54,896 nucleotides of DNA from an uncultured Bacteroidaceae bacterium (GTDB lineage Bacteria; Bacteroidota; Bacteroidia; Bacteroidales; Bacteroidaceae). The DNA lies in contig CAKQRW010000016.1 of NCBI GenBank assembly GCA_934271655.1, positions 1-54,896 on the forward strand. Direction: 5' to 3'. Made by a program: the position numbers and the translations under genes. This document shows, piece by piece, positions 34,656 through 43,650 of this stretch (within the stretch, counting starts at the first letter, position 1; the number at the start of each line of letters is the position of its first letter). Under the pieces are notes generated by a model. The model made no database searches. It saw nothing but the letters and a program-made list of their open reading frames with translations, and was not told where the DNA came from.

Positions 34656-35816
34656 ATGAAAAAGATAGCTTTGGCAATGTCTGTCGCTTTGTTGATGTTT
34701 TCGTGTGGTAATCAAAAAGATAAAGCGATGGACTATAGCGCTGACGAACTATTTGCGATGCAGGATTCCGCTCTCGTGCATGCAGAGGAGTATAGCGACA
34801 CTATCGTGATAAAATACGCGAAGGGCTTGCAGGTCAGCTATGAGAAGGACGGCGTGCATGTGACTATCAGCAATCCTGATCCCAAAGCCGGTCATGCCAG
34901 GAAGGAGGAGATAGTCATCACCAAGCCAAGCAGCCGCTTCATCTGCACCACTGCTCTGCAGCTGGGCAACTTCGAGGTGCTGGGACTTGAGGACAGGATA
35001 GTGGGCATGAACTCGCTGCGCAACCTTTTCTCGCCACGCATGAAAGAGCAGATGAAGAGTGGCGCTACGGTGAAGATAGGAAAGGAGGGCAACTTCGACT
35101 TGGAGACGGTCATAGCATGCAAACCCGACTACATCTTTGTGTCGGCCAGCAAGCATGGTGGCTTTGAGGCGCTTAGAGAGTGCGGCATCCCGCTCATTTC
35201 CCATCATGGATACAAGGAGACAGACCCTCTTGGCCAGGCCGAGTGGATAAAGCTTGTGGGTCTGCTCACAGGAGAGACAAGGCGTGCCAATGCTGTGTTT
35301 GCTGGAATAGAGTCAAAATATCTTGCGCTGCGCGACGAGGTGAGGACAGCCATGTCGCAGACGGCAGGCAAGGACGGCCATGCGCATTCCATTCCCACTA
35401 TCGTCTCAGGCAGACAGATGAGAGATGGCTGGTATATTGTTGGCGGCAAGAGCTATATGGCGAAGATATTCCATGATGCAGGAGCCGACTATGTGATGAA
35501 GGACAACGAGGAGTCGGGTGGCGTGACTCTCGATTTCGAGAGCGTATATGCCCAAGGCATCCATGCCGACTTTTGGCAGATTGACGACAGCTATGATGGT
35601 GATTACACACTTGCCGACCTCGCTGCGGAGGATGAGCGCTATGCCACTATGGATGCTTTCAAGAGCAAGCATGTGCTCTTCTGCAATCTGGCCAGAACTC
35701 CTTACCGCGAGCTGGCTGGCGTGCAGCCACACCTGCTGCTGGCGGACTATGTCAAGGCGCTCCATCCAGAGATTTTGCCTAACTATAAACCTAAATATTA
35801 TAAACTGTTGAAATGA
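34656..35816 (+). CDS. btuF: Corrinoid ABC transporter binding lipoprotein
   Basis: This 386-residue protein is a periplasmic substrate-binding protein of the BtuF/FepB class. A lipobox places the lipid Cys at residue 17 (ALLMFSCGNQ). The class III fold is indicated by SSRFICTTALQLGNFEVLGL, DLETVIACKPDYIFVSASKH and GIPLISHHGYKETDPLGQAE. It is probably the partner of the permease at 45383-46396, although the two genes are about 9.5 kb apart. No ATPase subunit is encoded nearby. Context within the cobalamin locus supports corrinoid rather than siderophore binding. Confidence 0.87.
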   Translation: MKKIALAMSVALLMFSCGNQKDKAMDYSADELFAMQDSALVHAEEYSDTIVIKYAKGLQVSYEKDGVHVTISNPDPKAGHARKEEIVITKPSSRFICTTALQLGNFEVLGLEDRIVGMNSLRNLFSPRMKEQMKSGATVKIGKEGNFDLETVIACKPDYIFVSASKHGGFEALRECGIPLISHHGYKETDPLGQAEWIKLVGLLTGETRRANAVFAGIESKYLALRDEVRTAMSQTAGKDGHAHSIPTIVSGRQMRDGWYIVGGKSYMAKIFHDAGADYVMKDNEESGGVTLDFESVYAQGIHADFWQIDDSYDGDYTLADLAAEDERYATMDAFKSKHVLFCNLARTPYRELAGVQPHLLLADYVKALHPEILPNYKPKYYKLLK

Positions 35817-35911
35817 TTGTCGCCTCATTGCTGCACAAGAGGCTGATGCTTCATCGCAGGAACAATGACTGCCATGTCACAAGGTGATGGCGGACTGGAT
35901 GCGCGCAACAA

Positions 35912-36030
35912 GAAAGGCTTGATGCGTGCAACGAGAACGGTTGGATGTGCTGCAACAAGAACGGTTGGATGTGCTGCAACAAGAACGGTTGGATATGCTG
36001 CAACAAGAACAGGCAACGGTGCTGCAACGA
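35912..36030. repeat. 24-bp tandem repeat upstream of adenosyltransferase gene
   Basis: GAACGGTTGGATGTGCTGCA units start at 35912 (degenerate), 35935, 35959, 35983 and 36007, with periods 23, 24, 24 and 24. The frame upstream of the adenosyltransferase start stays open through them (TRTVGCAA units), but this looks incidental. Confidence 0.8.
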
Positions 36031-36056
36031 GAGCTGACAATAAAAAAGAAAACCTT

Positions 36057-36623
36057 ATGAAAGTGTACACAAAGACAGGAGACAAAGGACAGACATCGCT
36101 TGTGGGAGGACAGCGAGTGAGCAAATGCTGTGAGCGTTTGGAAAGCTACGGCACAGTGGATGAACTTAATTCCCATATAGGTGTGCTCATCACTTACTGC
36201 ACAGACGACAACGACTCCCGCTTCCTCACAGCCATTCAGGCTGCTCTCTTCGTGGTTGGCGGCTATCTGGCCACCGACAATGCATCGAGAGACGTGCGGC
36301 CTGGCAATATTGTCACGCCTGAGATGGTGGAAGAAGTGGAGAAGGAGATAGACAAACTGCAGGCCATGCTGCCTCCGTTGCGGCTGTTCATACTGCCAGG
36401 AGGCTCAAGAGCGGCATCCTATGCCCATGTGTGCCGCACCGTGTGCCGCCGTGCCGAGAGAATGATTCTGCGCCTGGCAGAATGCGGAGCAGAGGTGGAC
36501 GATAACGTGCTGGCATACATCAACCGCCTGAGCGACTATTTCTTTGTGCTGGCGCGGAAACTTAATGTAGACCATGGTGTGGAAGACATCGTGTGGAGAA
36601 GGCAGGGAAAAGAGCAAGGCTAA
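36057..36623 (+). CDS. pduO: PduO-type corrinoid adenosyltransferase
   Basis: This 188-residue enzyme transfers the adenosyl group of ATP to reduced corrinoid, making the coenzyme form. The N-terminal ATP-binding signature VYTKTGDKGQTSLVGGQRVS and SYGTVDELNSHIG are diagnostic of the PduO/MMAB class, and RTVCRRAERMI plus INRLSDYFFVLAR follow. The start at 36057 (MKVYTKTGD) is chosen because the upstream open frame consists of a tandem repeat. It lies between btuF and the second receptor gene. Confidence 0.93.
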   Translation: MKVYTKTGDKGQTSLVGGQRVSKCCERLESYGTVDELNSHIGVLITYCTDDNDSRFLTAIQAALFVVGGYLATDNASRDVRPGNIVTPEMVEEVEKEIDKLQAMLPPLRLFILPGGSRAASYAHVCRTVCRRAERMILRLAECGAEVDDNVLAYINRLSDYFFVLARKLNVDHGVEDIVWRRQGKEQG

Positions 36624-36733
36624 GGAAAGAAAAGAGTGGAAAGAATGAATGCCGTCACGTTGGCCCAAGGAGACTTTGGAGAAGAGGGCATGGGCGTCAT
36701 TCCATACTTAAGCAATCAGAAATATTTAATCCA

Positions 36734-38827
36734 ATGGAAAACAAACTGATAATTTTATCTACATCGCTGATGATTGGCACAGCTGCCAATGCTCAGACCG
36801 ATGTGGCAAGGACAACAGAGCTGAATCCCGTAGTGGTGACAGGCACTGGAACTTACCATAAGGCAGACAATTCTCCCGTAGCAGTGAAGGTCATCACGGC
36901 CAAGGACATAAAGAATGTGCAGGCCACAAGTGTAGAAGAGGCTTTGGGCAAACTCACGCCAAACATCACAGTTCATACCAATGGCATGGGCAGTTTCGTC
37001 AATTTCAATGGCGTGAGCGATGATTACATTCTCATCATGGAGAACGGCAAGCGCATAAGCGGAGATGACAGGTGGAACCGAATAAGCCTTGACAATATCA
37101 AGCGTATAGAGGTGTTCAGCGGAGCTGCCAGCGCACTCTATGGAAGCGATGCCATTGCAGGTGTCATCAATATCATCACAGACGAGAGCAAGAATACGGT
37201 TGAGGCTTCTGCGCGAACTAAGATTCTGAGCCACGGCAGGGAGACACAGGATGTCAATGTGGACGTGACAGCAGGCAAATTCTCAAGCTTCACATCCTAT
37301 AGCTACAGCCAGGCTGACAACTGGCAGGTGAACAAGTATCAGGAGTTTTTCGAGACTGGCAATGACGGCCAGGAGAAAAGCGTGTACAAGTTGAACGGAC
37401 GCCCTATGTCCCAGGGTTTCAAAAGCCACAATGTGAGCGAGAAGATGGAGTGGAGGTTTAATGACCAGTGGTCGGTGTATATCAACGGCAACTACTATGA
37501 CCATGAGACCGATCGTCCCCAGAACGCTGTCTCGTTCAGCCAAAGCAAGAAAAAAGACAGCACAACTGGAGAAACAGCCTATACATACATGTCAAAGCAG
37601 GCCTACACATATGACCTACACCACAATTCCTATACCTATGGCGGAGGGGCGCGCTGGACACCCAACAAGCTCACGCACCTCTATCTCGATGTCTATTGCG
37701 ACAACTTCACTTCAAAGTATGACTATTGGCAGACTGCCGAGAAAGAGGCGTGGGAAGAGACACGCAAGCGCACCCACTATGTCAACGAGACGCTGAAGGG
37801 CATCTTCCGCCTGGCCAACTGGAACAAACTCTCTGCAGGCATGGAATTTGTGCAGCAGTCGCTCAACAGCGAGAGCGACAACATAGATTTTGAGACGACC
37901 AACACGTACAATTTCTTTGCCCAGGATGAGATAGTCATTGGCGGCGGACTTGAGGCTCTATGTGGCGTGCGCTATATCTATAACGATAATTTTGGATCGC
38001 ATCTCACGCCCAATGTGGGACTCTTCTACCATTATGGACATTTCCGGGCCCGTGCCAGCTACGCAGGCGGATACCGCACTCCAACGCTGTCACAGCTCTA
38101 TGCCACCGACCAGGCAAAGACCACAGGACGTTACACCATCAATAACACAGGCCTCAAGCCTGAGACCAATCATTTCTTCAACCTCAACCTTGAGTATGGC
38201 AATAGGTGGATGAACGCCAGTGTGAGTGGTTTCTGCAACCGTATCAAAGACATGATCAACTACCGCACCATCACGGCAGAGGAAATAGCGGCCGACGCGC
38301 ATCTCACGGAACTGAACAAGGAATGGTCCACTATCCGTCAGCGCGACAACATAGACAAGGCTACCCTGAAGGGAGTGAGCGCCAACGTGAAGTTCATCAT
38401 GCCTTTCGGACTGAGTCTCGGGGCTGGCTACACTTTCACCGACGCAGAGTCTGAGACAAAAGCCCTTGACGCAAAGACACAGACGTATGTGACAAAGAAG
38501 AATGACGTGGACAAGTCTGTGCGCCATGTGGCCAACATCAATGTGGCTTACGACAAGACATGGGACAACTACCATATGAATGTCTCGCTCAATGGTCATG
38601 TGCAGGGCCGACGCTTCAGCAGCACGTATGGCTACGCAGCTGGTTACGGGCAGTGGGACCTCAACACACGCCACACCATCACCCTCAAGCAGTTTATCCT
38701 TGAGCCAGGCTTTGGTGTGGAGAACATCTTCGACAAGGTTGACCGCTCTTATTGGACATCCAATTTCTCTACTGTCAGTCCTGGCCGCTCGTTCTATGTC
38801 AGCCTGGCCATGCGGTTCAGAAAGTGA
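36734..38827 (+). CDS. TonB-dependent receptor (BtuB-like), second copy
   Basis: This receptor of about 697 residues begins with a short signal peptide (MENKLIILSTSLMIGTAANA), then a TonB-box-like LNPVVVTGTGTYHKADNSPV. The plug contains DYILIMENGKRISGDD and SALYGSDAIAGVINIITD, and the barrel ends SFYVSLAMRFRK with the usual C-terminal strand. It resembles the first receptor in layout but is clearly a distinct paralogue. No riboswitch precedes it, so it probably depends on the upstream promoter. It may differ in corrinoid preference, as shown for multiple BtuB proteins in gut Bacteroides. That is inference here. Confidence 0.85.
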   Translation: MENKLIILSTSLMIGTAANAQTDVARTTELNPVVVTGTGTYHKADNSPVAVKVITAKDIKNVQATSVEEALGKLTPNITVHTNGMGSFVNFNGVSDDYILIMENGKRISGDDRWNRISLDNIKRIEVFSGAASALYGSDAIAGVINIITDESKNTVEASARTKILSHGRETQDVNVDVTAGKFSSFTSYSYSQADNWQVNKYQEFFETGNDGQEKSVYKLNGRPMSQGFKSHNVSEKMEWRFNDQWSVYINGNYYDHETDRPQNAVSFSQSKKKDSTTGETAYTYMSKQAYTYDLHHNSYTYGGGARWTPNKLTHLYLDVYCDNFTSKYDYWQTAEKEAWEETRKRTHYVNETLKGIFRLANWNKLSAGMEFVQQSLNSESDNIDFETTNTYNFFAQDEIVIGGGLEALCGVRYIYNDNFGSHLTPNVGLFYHYGHFRARASYAGGYRTPTLSQLYATDQAKTTGRYTINNTGLKPETNHFFNLNLEYGNRWMNASVSGFCNRIKDMINYRTITAEEIAADAHLTELNKEWSTIRQRDNIDKATLKGVSANVKFIMPFGLSLGAGYTFTDAESETKALDAKTQTYVTKKNDVDKSVRHVANINVAYDKTWDNYHMNVSLNGHVQGRRFSSTYGYAAGYGQWDLNTRHTITLKQFILEPGFGVENIFDKVDRSYWTSNFSTVSPGRSFYVSLAMRFRK

Positions 38828-38904
38828 GTGGCCATGCATTCAAGAGATGTGGCGTGCCTATGACAGAGTCATCTGCATCAGATGGCAGGCGGCATGCTAT
38901 AAAA

Positions 38905-38925
38905 AAAATTGAACACCTACTAAAG
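38905..38925. repeat. Dispersed 22-bp unit before cobJ
   Basis: AATTGAACACCTACTAAAG is a single inverted relative of the unit in the 14.8-kb array, 8 bases upstream of the cobJ-cobH start. Confidence 0.6.
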
Positions 38926-38932
38926 TTAGACA

Positions 38933-40342
38933 ATGATGAAAATATATGTTGCGGGCATTGGTCCTGGCTCCCCTGAAGACATCACGCCAGCTGTCGTATC
39001 TGCCGTGAGAGACAGCGATGTGGTGGTGGGATACAAGTATTATTTCCAGTTCATCACCCCATACCTCTCGCCATCGGCAGAGTGTGTGGACACAGGCATG
39101 AAGCGCGAGCGCGACAGGGCGGAGCAAGCGTTCCTGCTTGCCGAACAGGGCAAAACCGTATGCGTCATTTCCAGTGGCGATGCTGGCATCTATGGAATGG
39201 CTCCACTCATCTATGAGATGAAACGTGAGCGCAAGTCGGACATAGAGATAGTGCCGTTGCCAGGCATCAGCGCTTTCCAGAAAGCGGCGTCATTGCTTGG
39301 AGCGCCCATGGGGCACGACTTCTGTGTCATCAGCATGAGCGACCTCATGACTCCTTGGCAACTGATAGAGAAGCGCATCAAGGCAGCTGCTGCCGGCGAC
39401 TTCATCACAGCCATCTACAATCCCAAAAGTCATGGCCGCTACTGGCAGCTCTACCGCCTGAAGGAGCTATTCCTTAAAGAGCGCAACGGCGGCAATGTGG
39501 TGGGCTATGTGCGTCAGGCTGGACGCGAGGATCAGGAAGTGAAGGTGACTACTCTTGAGAAGTTCGATCCAGAGGATGTGGACATGTTCACTATAGTCAT
39601 CATAGGCAACAGCCAGTCGTATGAGTGGGAAGGCAAGTTCATCACGCCCCGAGGATACTACCGTGAGCAGGCAAATGAGGGCAAGAATGTGGGGCAGTCT
39701 ATCATGATAAAGTCTTTCCAGACCATTCGCCGCGAACTGCAGAATCCTGACATTCCATTGTGGAGGCTCTGGCCTCTGCTTCATGCCATCCATACCACGG
39801 CCGACTTTGAGATGGAGCGTCTCCTGTGGATGGACGATGAGGCTACAGCCTTGCTCTATGATAAAGTGGCCCGTGGCGAGGTGAAGGCCATAGTCACCGA
39901 TGTGAGCATGGTGGCAAGCGGCATACGCAAGGGAGCCATTGAGCGCCTTGGCATAGAGGTGCGCTCGTATATCAATGACCCTCGCGGGGCAGAGATGGCC
40001 AAGGAGCAGAACATCACTCGGGCGCAGGCTGGCATCCGTCTCGCTCTCAATGATTATCCTGAGGGCAGGGGCGTGCTGTTCGCTTTTGGCAATGCTCCTA
40101 CAGCACTTCTCGAACTGTGTGACCTCATCCGCAGAGGCAAATGCCACCCAGAGGGCATCATCGGAGCGCCTGTAGGCTTTGTGCATGTGGAGGAGAGCAA
40201 GCATGCAGCCAAGCCGTTCAGGGACATACCAAAGATTCTTATAGATGGGCGCAAGGGCGGAAGCAACCTGGCTGCTACACTGGTCAACAGCATTCTCACC
40301 TATGATGATGCCGAACAGTTGCGTCCAGGCAGGGATGTGTGA
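38933..40342 (+). CDS. cobJ: CobJ-CobH (CbiH-CbiC) fusion
   Basis: This 469-residue fusion covers two ring steps. Residues 1 to about 245 are the C17-methyltransferase CobJ/CbiH, with YVAGIGPGSPEDITP, SSGDAGIYGMAP and ITAIYNPKS. Residues from about 258 to 465 are the precorrin-8X methylmutase CobH/CbiC, with the likely catalytic His287 in LLHAIHTTADFE, then VTDVSMVASGI, GAPVGFVHVEESK and the terminal GRKGGSNLAATLVNSI. A start at 38933 or 38936 is equally possible. It begins the block of ring-modification genes. Confidence 0.94.
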   Translation: MMKIYVAGIGPGSPEDITPAVVSAVRDSDVVVGYKYYFQFITPYLSPSAECVDTGMKRERDRAEQAFLLAEQGKTVCVISSGDAGIYGMAPLIYEMKRERKSDIEIVPLPGISAFQKAASLLGAPMGHDFCVISMSDLMTPWQLIEKRIKAAAAGDFITAIYNPKSHGRYWQLYRLKELFLKERNGGNVVGYVRQAGREDQEVKVTTLEKFDPEDVDMFTIVIIGNSQSYEWEGKFITPRGYYREQANEGKNVGQSIMIKSFQTIRRELQNPDIPLWRLWPLLHAIHTTADFEMERLLWMDDEATALLYDKVARGEVKAIVTDVSMVASGIRKGAIERLGIEVRSYINDPRGAEMAKEQNITRAQAGIRLALNDYPEGRGVLFAFGNAPTALLELCDLIRRGKCHPEGIIGAPVGFVHVEESKHAAKPFRDIPKILIDGRKGGSNLAATLVNSILTYDDAEQLRPGRDV

Positions 40343-40374
40343 TGTGGCAGTTTGCCATTCTGATAATATTATTA

Positions 40375-40535
40375 TAGATAATGTATAACGTTATATATTA
40401 CTTAATGTATAATGCTATATAGTATATTAAGATATACGTTGTATGTTTTAATACTACATTTTAAATATTAAGATACTATATACATAGTATGTTACGATAC
40501 TATATAATATATAATGTGTAACAACATATTTATGT
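40375..40535. repeat. AT-rich block with about 24-bp periodicity
   Basis: This stretch between cobJ-cobH and cobL is almost only A and T, unlike the rest of the locus. ATGTATAA recurs at 40381 and 40405, and GATACTATATA at 40472 and 40496, each 24 bases apart, so it looks like a decayed tandem repeat. A promoter could be hidden here but no TAnnTTTG box is evident. Confidence 0.6.
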
Positions 40536-40539
40536 AACA

Positions 40540-41709
40540 ATGAAACATTGCGCTATCATAGGAATAAGTGACAGACGCGAGCAGTGGTTTGCTCCAGAAG
40601 TCGGCGAGATAATCTCTTCAGGGAAAATATTCTCAGGAGGAAGACGCCATTATGAGATAGTGAGGCCATATCTCCCTGATGGAGCTGTGTGGATAGACAT
40701 CACTGTACCTCTGTCTGCCGTCTTTGGTGAGTATGAGAGATACGACAGCATAGTCATCTTTGCCTCAGGCGACCCTTTGTTCTATGGTTTAGCTGTCACT
40801 GTGATGCGGGAATGTCCTGGTTGCAAGGTGGAAGTGTATCCATATTTCAACTCACTGCAGATGCTTGCCCATCGCATGTGCCTGCCTTATCATGACATGC
40901 GTGTGGTCTCGCTAACGGGACGCGGTTGGGATAGGCTGGATGAGGCTCTCATCAGTGGCGAGAAGCTCATAGGCGTGCTCACCGATCGCCACAAGACACC
41001 GGCTGCAATACGTCAGCGCATGCATGAATATGGTTACGACAACTACCTCATCACGGTAGGCGCTAACCTTGGCAATGAGCGTGATGAACAGGTGGAGACA
41101 TATGCCGAAGGCAAAGACTATCCCCTTCCCAACTGCCTCATCCTTCAGAGAGTGGAAGAGAGACCCCGTCCTTTCGGCATTCCCGACAAGGACTTTCACC
41201 TTCTCAATGGCAGGGCAAAGATGATTACCAAGATGCCTGTGCGGCTGCTGTCGCTCAGCATGCTCGGCCTTCACCGGTGCCTGTCTATGTGGGACATAGG
41301 GTTCTGCACTGGCAGTGTGAGCATAGAGGCAAAGTTGCAGTTTCCGCATCTGCAAGTCACATCCTTTGAGGTGAGAGAAGAGGGCAGCGAACTCATGCGG
41401 CTCAACTCACGCCGCTTTGGTGTGCCAGGCATAACAACCGTCATTGGCGACTTCTTGCAGCAAGACCTCTCACTCTATCCTGTGCCGGATGCTATATTTA
41501 TTGGCGGGCATGGAGGCAAGCTGAGGGAGATGGTAGCCAGGCTGAAAGAGGTGATGAAGCCAGGCGGCTGCATAGTCTTCAACTCCGTATCCGACGACAG
41601 CAAGCGCATGTTTGAGGAGAGCGTGAACGCTGTGGGCATGCAGCTAACAGATTCTGTGCTTATAGCCGTTGACAGTTTCAATCCGATTCATGTCATGAAG
41701 GCTCAGTGA
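40540..41709 (+). CDS. cobL: CobL: CbiE-CbiT precorrin-6Y methyltransferase
   Basis: This 389-residue enzyme methylates C5 and C15 and decarboxylates the ring-C acetate. The N-terminal CbiE domain (about 1-205) shows FASGDPLFYGLAVTV and VVSLTGRGW. The C-terminal CbiT domain (about 218-389) shows MITKMPVRLLSLSMLGL and the SAM-binding WDIGFCTGSVSIEA. The two-domain CobL layout is common. It is preceded by the AT-rich block and followed by a small hairpin. Confidence 0.94.
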   Translation: MKHCAIIGISDRREQWFAPEVGEIISSGKIFSGGRRHYEIVRPYLPDGAVWIDITVPLSAVFGEYERYDSIVIFASGDPLFYGLAVTVMRECPGCKVEVYPYFNSLQMLAHRMCLPYHDMRVVSLTGRGWDRLDEALISGEKLIGVLTDRHKTPAAIRQRMHEYGYDNYLITVGANLGNERDEQVETYAEGKDYPLPNCLILQRVEERPRPFGIPDKDFHLLNGRAKMITKMPVRLLSLSMLGLHRCLSMWDIGFCTGSVSIEAKLQFPHLQVTSFEVREEGSELMRLNSRRFGVPGITTVIGDFLQQDLSLYPVPDAIFIGGHGGKLREMVARLKEVMKPGGCIVFNSVSDDSKRMFEESVNAVGMQLTDSVLIAVDSFNPIHVMKAQ

Positions 41710-41742
41710 CAAAGGGTTTCCTGGCCTTGCGTTGACAATATA

Positions 41743-41762
41743 GGGCTTCTGCTGAGAAGCCC
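41743..41762. other. Small perfect hairpin between cobL and cbiG-cobM
   Basis: GGGCTTCT (41743-41750) and AGAAGCCC (41755-41762) form a perfect 8-bp stem with a 4-base loop. No T-run follows, so an RNA-processing or pausing role is more likely than termination. Confidence 0.5.
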
Positions 41763-41793
41763 GCCTTTGCAGACTTATCAATAAAAGAACAAT

Positions 41794-43650
41794 ATGATAC
41801 ACTTTGAATATGTTAATGATTCAGGCAAGCGCATTGCCAGCATCATAGAGAAAGAACAGCTTTCCTTCGATGGCGATGCTGTCATCTTCGTTGGAGCCTT
41901 GGGCATCTGTGTGCGCAAGATTTTGCCGATGGTCAATGATAAATACACCGACCCTGCCGTCATATGCATCGACTCTACAGGCCGATATGTCATTCCCGTT
42001 CTGTCGGGACATGTTGGAGGAGCCAACGCCTTGGCGCGCCACATAGCTATGATCCTTGGTGGTGAGGCCGTCATCACCACACAGAGCGACAACACGGGGC
42101 TGTGGGCTCTCGACACCTTGGCAAAGACATATGGATGGGACATCAGTCCGTTGACACGTGAGGAGATGAACGCTGCCATTGCCGCCTTTGTCAACAAGCG
42201 AGCGACGGCTCTTATACTGGAGTGTGACGATGAGGGGGCTAAGTACCTCAGACAGACCTGTCCAGAGCATGTGCGACTTTTCTCTTCTTTCAGAGACTAC
42301 GACAGTCTTTCTGGACAAGAAAAGGCTTCTTTCGAATTGCTCGTCATTGTCTCGCCTTACGCTCATGATGAAGTGGACAGCCATAGTGATGTTGAGGCCA
42401 AGCACCTCATTAAGTATTTCCCGCATTGCCTCCACCTTGGTGTCGGTTGTCAGAAACAGGCCCCATCTTCCGTGGCAGACAGCATCCTGGACGATGTGAG
42501 GAAAGCAGGATACGCTATAGAATCGATAGCCTCCGTCGGCACTATTGCTCTCAAGAAAGACGAGCCATGCTTGTCACGCTTGGCCATGCTTCTGCCTTGG
42601 ACGCAGACCAGCATTTACTCTGCAGAAGAACTGGCTGGAGTTGATGTGCCCAATCCTTCGGAAAAGGTCTTTGAGGTGACTGGTTGCTATGGCGTGGCAG
42701 AAGCGTCGGCCATGATGATGGCTAAGCAGCGCGCTGCCTATGCTCATAGGGCAGGTGATGGAATGGACAAGAGTGTGCTGGTGCTGGAGAAGCAGAAGGG
42801 CAGTGCAGCTGACGGAGACAGCATGTCTCACTATACATTTGCCCTGTCGGCCGACAGCGGTGTGCTGATGGCAGACTGCGCTGACATGCAGGGTCACATA
42901 GAGATAGTAGGTGCAGGTCCTGGCGATCCCGACCTCGTCAGCGTGCGCGGACGCAAGTTTCTGGAGAGCGCCGACCTCATCCTTTATGCAGGCAGCTTGG
43001 TGCCTCGCGAGCTCACCCTGTGTGCCAAACCAGGATGTGTGGTGAGAAGCAGCGCCAATATGGACTTGGAGGAACAGTTTGCCCTGATGAAGGAATTCTA
43101 CGACCGTGGCAAACTCGTGGTGCGTCTTCACACAGGCGACCCGTGCATCTACGGAGCCATCCAGGAACAGATGGCCTTCTTTGACCAGTACGGCATGGAC
43201 TACCACATCACTCCAGGCATCTCGTCTTTCCTTGCTGCGGCAGCCGAGCTCCGATCACAGTTCACCATCCCCGAACGCTGCCAGTCCATCATATTGACGC
43301 GTGGCGAGGGACGCACTCCCATGCCAGAGAAGGAGAAGCTGCACTTGCTGGCTGAGCACCAGAGCACCATGTGCATCTTCCTCAGCGCAAGCATAGTAGA
43401 TCATGTGCAGCAGGAGCTTCTCGATGGAGGCTATCCGCCAGAGACACCTGTGGCAGCTTGCTACAAGCTCACATGGAAGGACCAGCGCATCTATCGTGGC
43501 CAGCTGCGTGACCTTGCCAGTATATTGAAGGACAACAACCTGACCCTCACAACCATGATAGTGGTGGGCGAGGCCATTGACAACCGCCAGGGACTGAGTA
43601 AACTCTATGATGGTCATTTCACACACATGTTCAGAAAGGGCAAGTCATGA
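41794..43650 (+). CDS. cbiG: CbiG-CobM (CbiF) fusion
   Basis: This 618-residue fusion joins CbiG, which opens the delta-lactone and releases acetaldehyde in the anaerobic route, with CobM/CbiF, the C11-methyltransferase. The CbiG part (about 1-340) shows FVGALGICVRKILP, VIPVLSGHVGGANALA and LHLGVGCQKQAP. The methyltransferase part (from about 368) shows IEIVGAGPGDPDLVSVRG, LHTGDPCIYGAIQEQ and TPGISSFLAAAAEL. Presence of CbiG, CbiD and CbiK marks the anaerobic (early-cobalt) pathway. The stop overlaps the next start by 4 bases (ATGA). Confidence 0.95.
   Translation: MIHFEYVNDSGKRIASIIEKEQLSFDGDAVIFVGALGICVRKILPMVNDKYTDPAVICIDSTGRYVIPVLSGHVGGANALARHIAMILGGEAVITTQSDNTGLWALDTLAKTYGWDISPLTREEMNAAIAAFVNKRATALILECDDEGAKYLRQTCPEHVRLFSSFRDYDSLSGQEKASFELLVIVSPYAHDEVDSHSDVEAKHLIKYFPHCLHLGVGCQKQAPSSVADSILDDVRKAGYAIESIASVGTIALKKDEPCLSRLAMLLPWTQTSIYSAEELAGVDVPNPSEKVFEVTGCYGVAEASAMMMAKQRAAYAHRAGDGMDKSVLVLEKQKGSAADGDSMSHYTFALSADSGVLMADCADMQGHIEIVGAGPGDPDLVSVRGRKFLESADLILYAGSLVPRELTLCAKPGCVVRSSANMDLEEQFALMKEFYDRGKLVVRLHTGDPCIYGAIQEQMAFFDQYGMDYHITPGISSFLAAAAELRSQFTIPERCQSIILTRGEGRTPMPEKEKLHLLAEHQSTMCIFLSASIVDHVQQELLDGGYPPETPVAACYKLTWKDQRIYRGQLRDLASILKDNNLTLTTMIVVGEAIDNRQGLSKLYDGHFTHMFRKGKS

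Noticed and set aside
36624..36733. Second cobalamin riboswitch before the second receptor
   Set aside because: No B12-box, GGTGAAA or ACCTGCC motifs are present in the interval.
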